A stretch of 15,947 nucleotides of DNA from JADCCX01 sp031373545 (GTDB lineage: Bacteria; Pseudomonadota; Alphaproteobacteria; Rhizobiales; Beijerinckiaceae). This document shows, piece after piece, positions 14,865 to 15,947 of the stretch (position 1 is its first letter; every line of letters starts with the position of its first letter). A model generated the notes under the pieces. It ran no database searches and had not been told where the DNA came from. It saw only the letters and a program-made list of their open reading frames with translations. A program made the position numbers and the translations under genes. The stretch is from contig JANMMT010000164.1 in the NCBI GenBank assembly GCA_031373545.1, positions 1-15,947 on the forward strand. The letters run 5' to 3'.

Positions 14865-15397
14865 GGCGACACTCCCTGCATGCGGCTGACGGGTGCAGAC
14901 GGGGCGCCCGCCAGTGAAGCCACTTCGGCAATGGCATCGACGATGTTGGGGTAGGCCCCGCACCGGCAGATGTTGCCGCTCATCATCTCCCGAATCTCCT
15001 CGTGCGAGCCAGCGTGTCCTTCCGCAATCAGTGCAACCCCTGAGCAAATTTGCCCGGGTGTACAATAGCCGCATTGGAAGGCGTCATGATCGATGAAGGC
15101 CTGCTGGAGCGGATGCAGCTTGCCGTCTTGTGACAGCCCTTCAATCGTGGTGATCTCGCGTCCTTCCTGCATCACGGCCAATTGCAGACAGGCATTGATG
15201 CGCCGCCCGTCAATGAGCACCGTGCAGGCGCCGCATTGGCCGTGGTCGCACCCCTTTTTGGTCCCTGTCAGCGCCAGTTCTTCGCGCAGCAGATCGAGCA
15301 GGACCGTCCAGGGCCGGACCTTTGCGACGACTTTTGAGCCATTGAGAACGAACGAGACCGCAGTGGTCGCATTCTCCGTGGCAGTTGCAATTGTCAT
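14861..15397 (-). CDS. paoA: PaoA-like 2Fe-2S iron-sulfur subunit, no Tat signal
   Basis: Small subunit carrying two 2Fe-2S clusters in the electron path from molybdenum to FAD. The 178-aa protein has the plant-ferredoxin-type cluster residues C50, C55, C58 and C70 (GCDHGQCGACTVLIDG) and the helical-domain cluster residues C109, C112, C144 and C146 (QCGYCTPGQ, GNICRCGAYPNI). E. coli PaoA is longer and has a twin-arginine signal peptide; here an in-frame TGA 15 bases before the ATG rules out any N-terminal extension, so the enzyme should stay in the cytoplasm. GAAGG lies nine bases before ATG. It is the first gene of paoABC, with a four-base overlap into paoB. A maturation factor such as PaoD/XdhC is not encoded next to it. 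Confidence 0.94.
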   Translation of the reverse strand: MTIATATENATTAVSFVLNGSKVVAKVRPWTVLLDLLREELALTGTKKGCDHGQCGACTVLIDGRRINACLQLAVMQEGREITTIEGLSQDGKLHPLQQAFIDHDAFQCGYCTPGQICSGVALIAEGHAGSHEEIREMMSGNICRCGAYPNIVDAIAEVASLAGAPSAPVSRMQGVSP

Positions 15398-15453
15398 CTC
15401 GGCCCGCCTTCAGGTTGCTTTGCCGCATCAGCAGCGTTTTGGATGTGCAAAAT

Positions 15454-15466
15454 GCAACGCGGTTGC
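15454..15466. promoter_or_regulatory. Candidate operator dyad upstream of paoABC
   Basis: GCAAC-GCG-GTTGC is a perfect 5-bp dyad with a three-base centre, lying 57-69 bp upstream of the paoA start. Beside it a TGCA-AAA-TGCA element (15446-15456) overlaps one arm. This is a plausible position for a repressor or activator site. Short dyads arise by chance in GC-rich DNA, no regulator gene is adjacent, and no convincing -35/-10 pair was found. Confidence 0.2.
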
Positions 15467-15522
15467 GGGGCAGGAGTTCCCGGATCGCGTGCGCGCGCAG
15501 CCGTGACGCATGGGTGCACACG

Positions 15523-15551
15523 AAAAAACCCCCGGCGCATGTGGCCGGAGG
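15523..15551 (-). terminator. Rho-independent terminator
   Basis: Read on the minus strand, CCTCCGGC and GCCGGGGG form a stem with one A-C mismatch around a 7-nt loop and run straight into TTTTTT (complement of 15523-15528). It lies about 50 bp after the stop of the stress-protein-like gene and before paoA, so it should insulate the pao operon from that gene. On the plus strand a T-run (15558-15562) also follows after a few bases, so weak two-way action is possible. Confidence 0.85.
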
Positions 15552-15600
15552 CTTTGGTTTTTCTCACGTCATGCGAACAGTAGCGTTCGGTCTGGTTCGC

Positions 15601-15947
15601 TCAGATGATGCGCGTGTTGCGATCGCCCGCAATGCCCGAGGCGGAGCTGCCTGGCACATACGGTTCACCCTTGTCGTCAAAGGAACTCCAGCCCTCGCCC
15701 TCGTACGTCGTACGGCGATCGGAGACGACAACCGAGCTGTGGCGGTTGAGAACGGATTCAGCAACGCCGCGGTTGATCTCGTCTGTCTTGACGAGAACCA
15801 GCGAGCCGCCTCGGCGAATCGACTCGGCATAGACATGCGCGTCACGCTCATCCACGCCGCCTTCGGTCAGCGCACCGACCAGGCCACCCGCGGCAGCACC
15901 TGGAGCTGCACCGGCAACAATGCCGGTGAGTGTCGCGGCCATCCAGC
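15601..15947 (-). CDS. C-terminal part of a general-stress-protein-like hypothetical protein (5' end beyond the window)
   Basis: The frame is open through the right edge; the codon before the first visible ATG (15942) encodes Trp, so that Met is probably internal. About 115 residues are seen. First comes a Gly/Ala-rich hydrophobic stretch ending in GGLVGALTEGGV, then DERDAHVYAESIRRGGSLVLVKTD and a charged tail with HSSVVV and EGEGWSSFD. This resembles the C-terminal half of alphaproteobacterial proteins related to the YflT/general stress protein 17M type. In these, a small N-terminal domain is followed by a glycine-rich segment and a repeat of the domain. The function is not established. A small GCGAAC/GTTCGC dyad (15573-15600) directly follows the stop, then the terminator. 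Confidence 0.7.
   Translation of the reverse strand, partial: WMAATLTGIVAGAAPGAAAGGLVGALTEGGVDERDAHVYAESIRRGGSLVLVKTDEINRGVAESVLNRHSSVVVSDRRTTYEGEGWSSFDDKGEPYVPGSSASGIAGDRNTRII

Noticed and set aside
14865..15074. Possible N-terminal extension of PaoB
   Set aside because: It overlaps paoA in another frame and resembles no flavoprotein. The GTG at 14864 has a good ribosome site and the usual overlapping stop/start.

Overview
The window looks like chromosomal DNA of a GC-rich alphaproteobacterium, probably Hyphomicrobiales (Rhizobiales) or a near relative. This rests on remembered gene order and family membership, not on a search. The pointers are rsmB, a heparinase II/III-like gene and purH in a row, a DUF1674/SDHAF4-type gene ending in the family's DPVRY-x-DWE-x-KG-x-TSDF signature, and hom, glpX and recJ in a row. 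Nothing points to a phage, plasmid, insertion sequence or CRISPR array.

Region 1 (1-5634) is a minus-strand cluster read from right to left: a stand-alone RluA-family pseudouridine synthase, RsmB (16S rRNA m5C methyltransferase), a heparinase II/III-like protein of unknown substrate, and PurH (last two steps of IMP synthesis). The rluA-type stop codon touches the rsmB start, so these two RNA-modification genes are probably translationally coupled. Bases 1-186 beyond purH are gene-free, AT-richer and contain several dyads.

Region 2 (5697-11472) is on the plus strand. It holds the small DUF1674 gene, tRNA-Thr(CGT) with its own sigma70-type promoter, homoserine dehydrogenase (hom), a DUF1624 membrane acyltransferase-like protein with a cysteine-rich tail, class II fructose-1,6-bisphosphatase (glpX), RecJ exonuclease, and tRNA-Glu(TTC) with a clear promoter. 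No terminator is visible between tRNA-Thr and hom, so the tRNA promoter may also feed the threonine/methionine pathway gene and those behind it.

Region 3 (11597-15397) is a minus-strand operon for a three-subunit molybdenum hydroxylase of the PaoABC type: a 2Fe-2S subunit, an FAD subunit carrying the extra four-cysteine 4Fe-4S loop, and a molybdopterin subunit. Unlike E. coli PaoABC as remembered, the iron-sulfur subunit cannot carry a Tat signal, because an in-frame stop lies just before its start. No PaoD/XdhC-type maturation gene is adjacent. The operon converges on tRNA-Glu across a gap holding a perfect 11-bp inverted repeat.

Region 4 (15523-15947) holds a rho-independent terminator and the 3' part of a minus-strand gene for a glycine/alanine-rich, stress-protein-like product. 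That gene runs off the right edge.

No wholly new system can be demonstrated from the sequence alone. The points most worth a second look are the non-exported PaoABC-like enzyme with no adjacent chaperone, the cysteine-tailed DUF1624 protein embedded between hom and glpX, the tRNA-Thr/hom arrangement, and the paired structures around tRNA-Glu.
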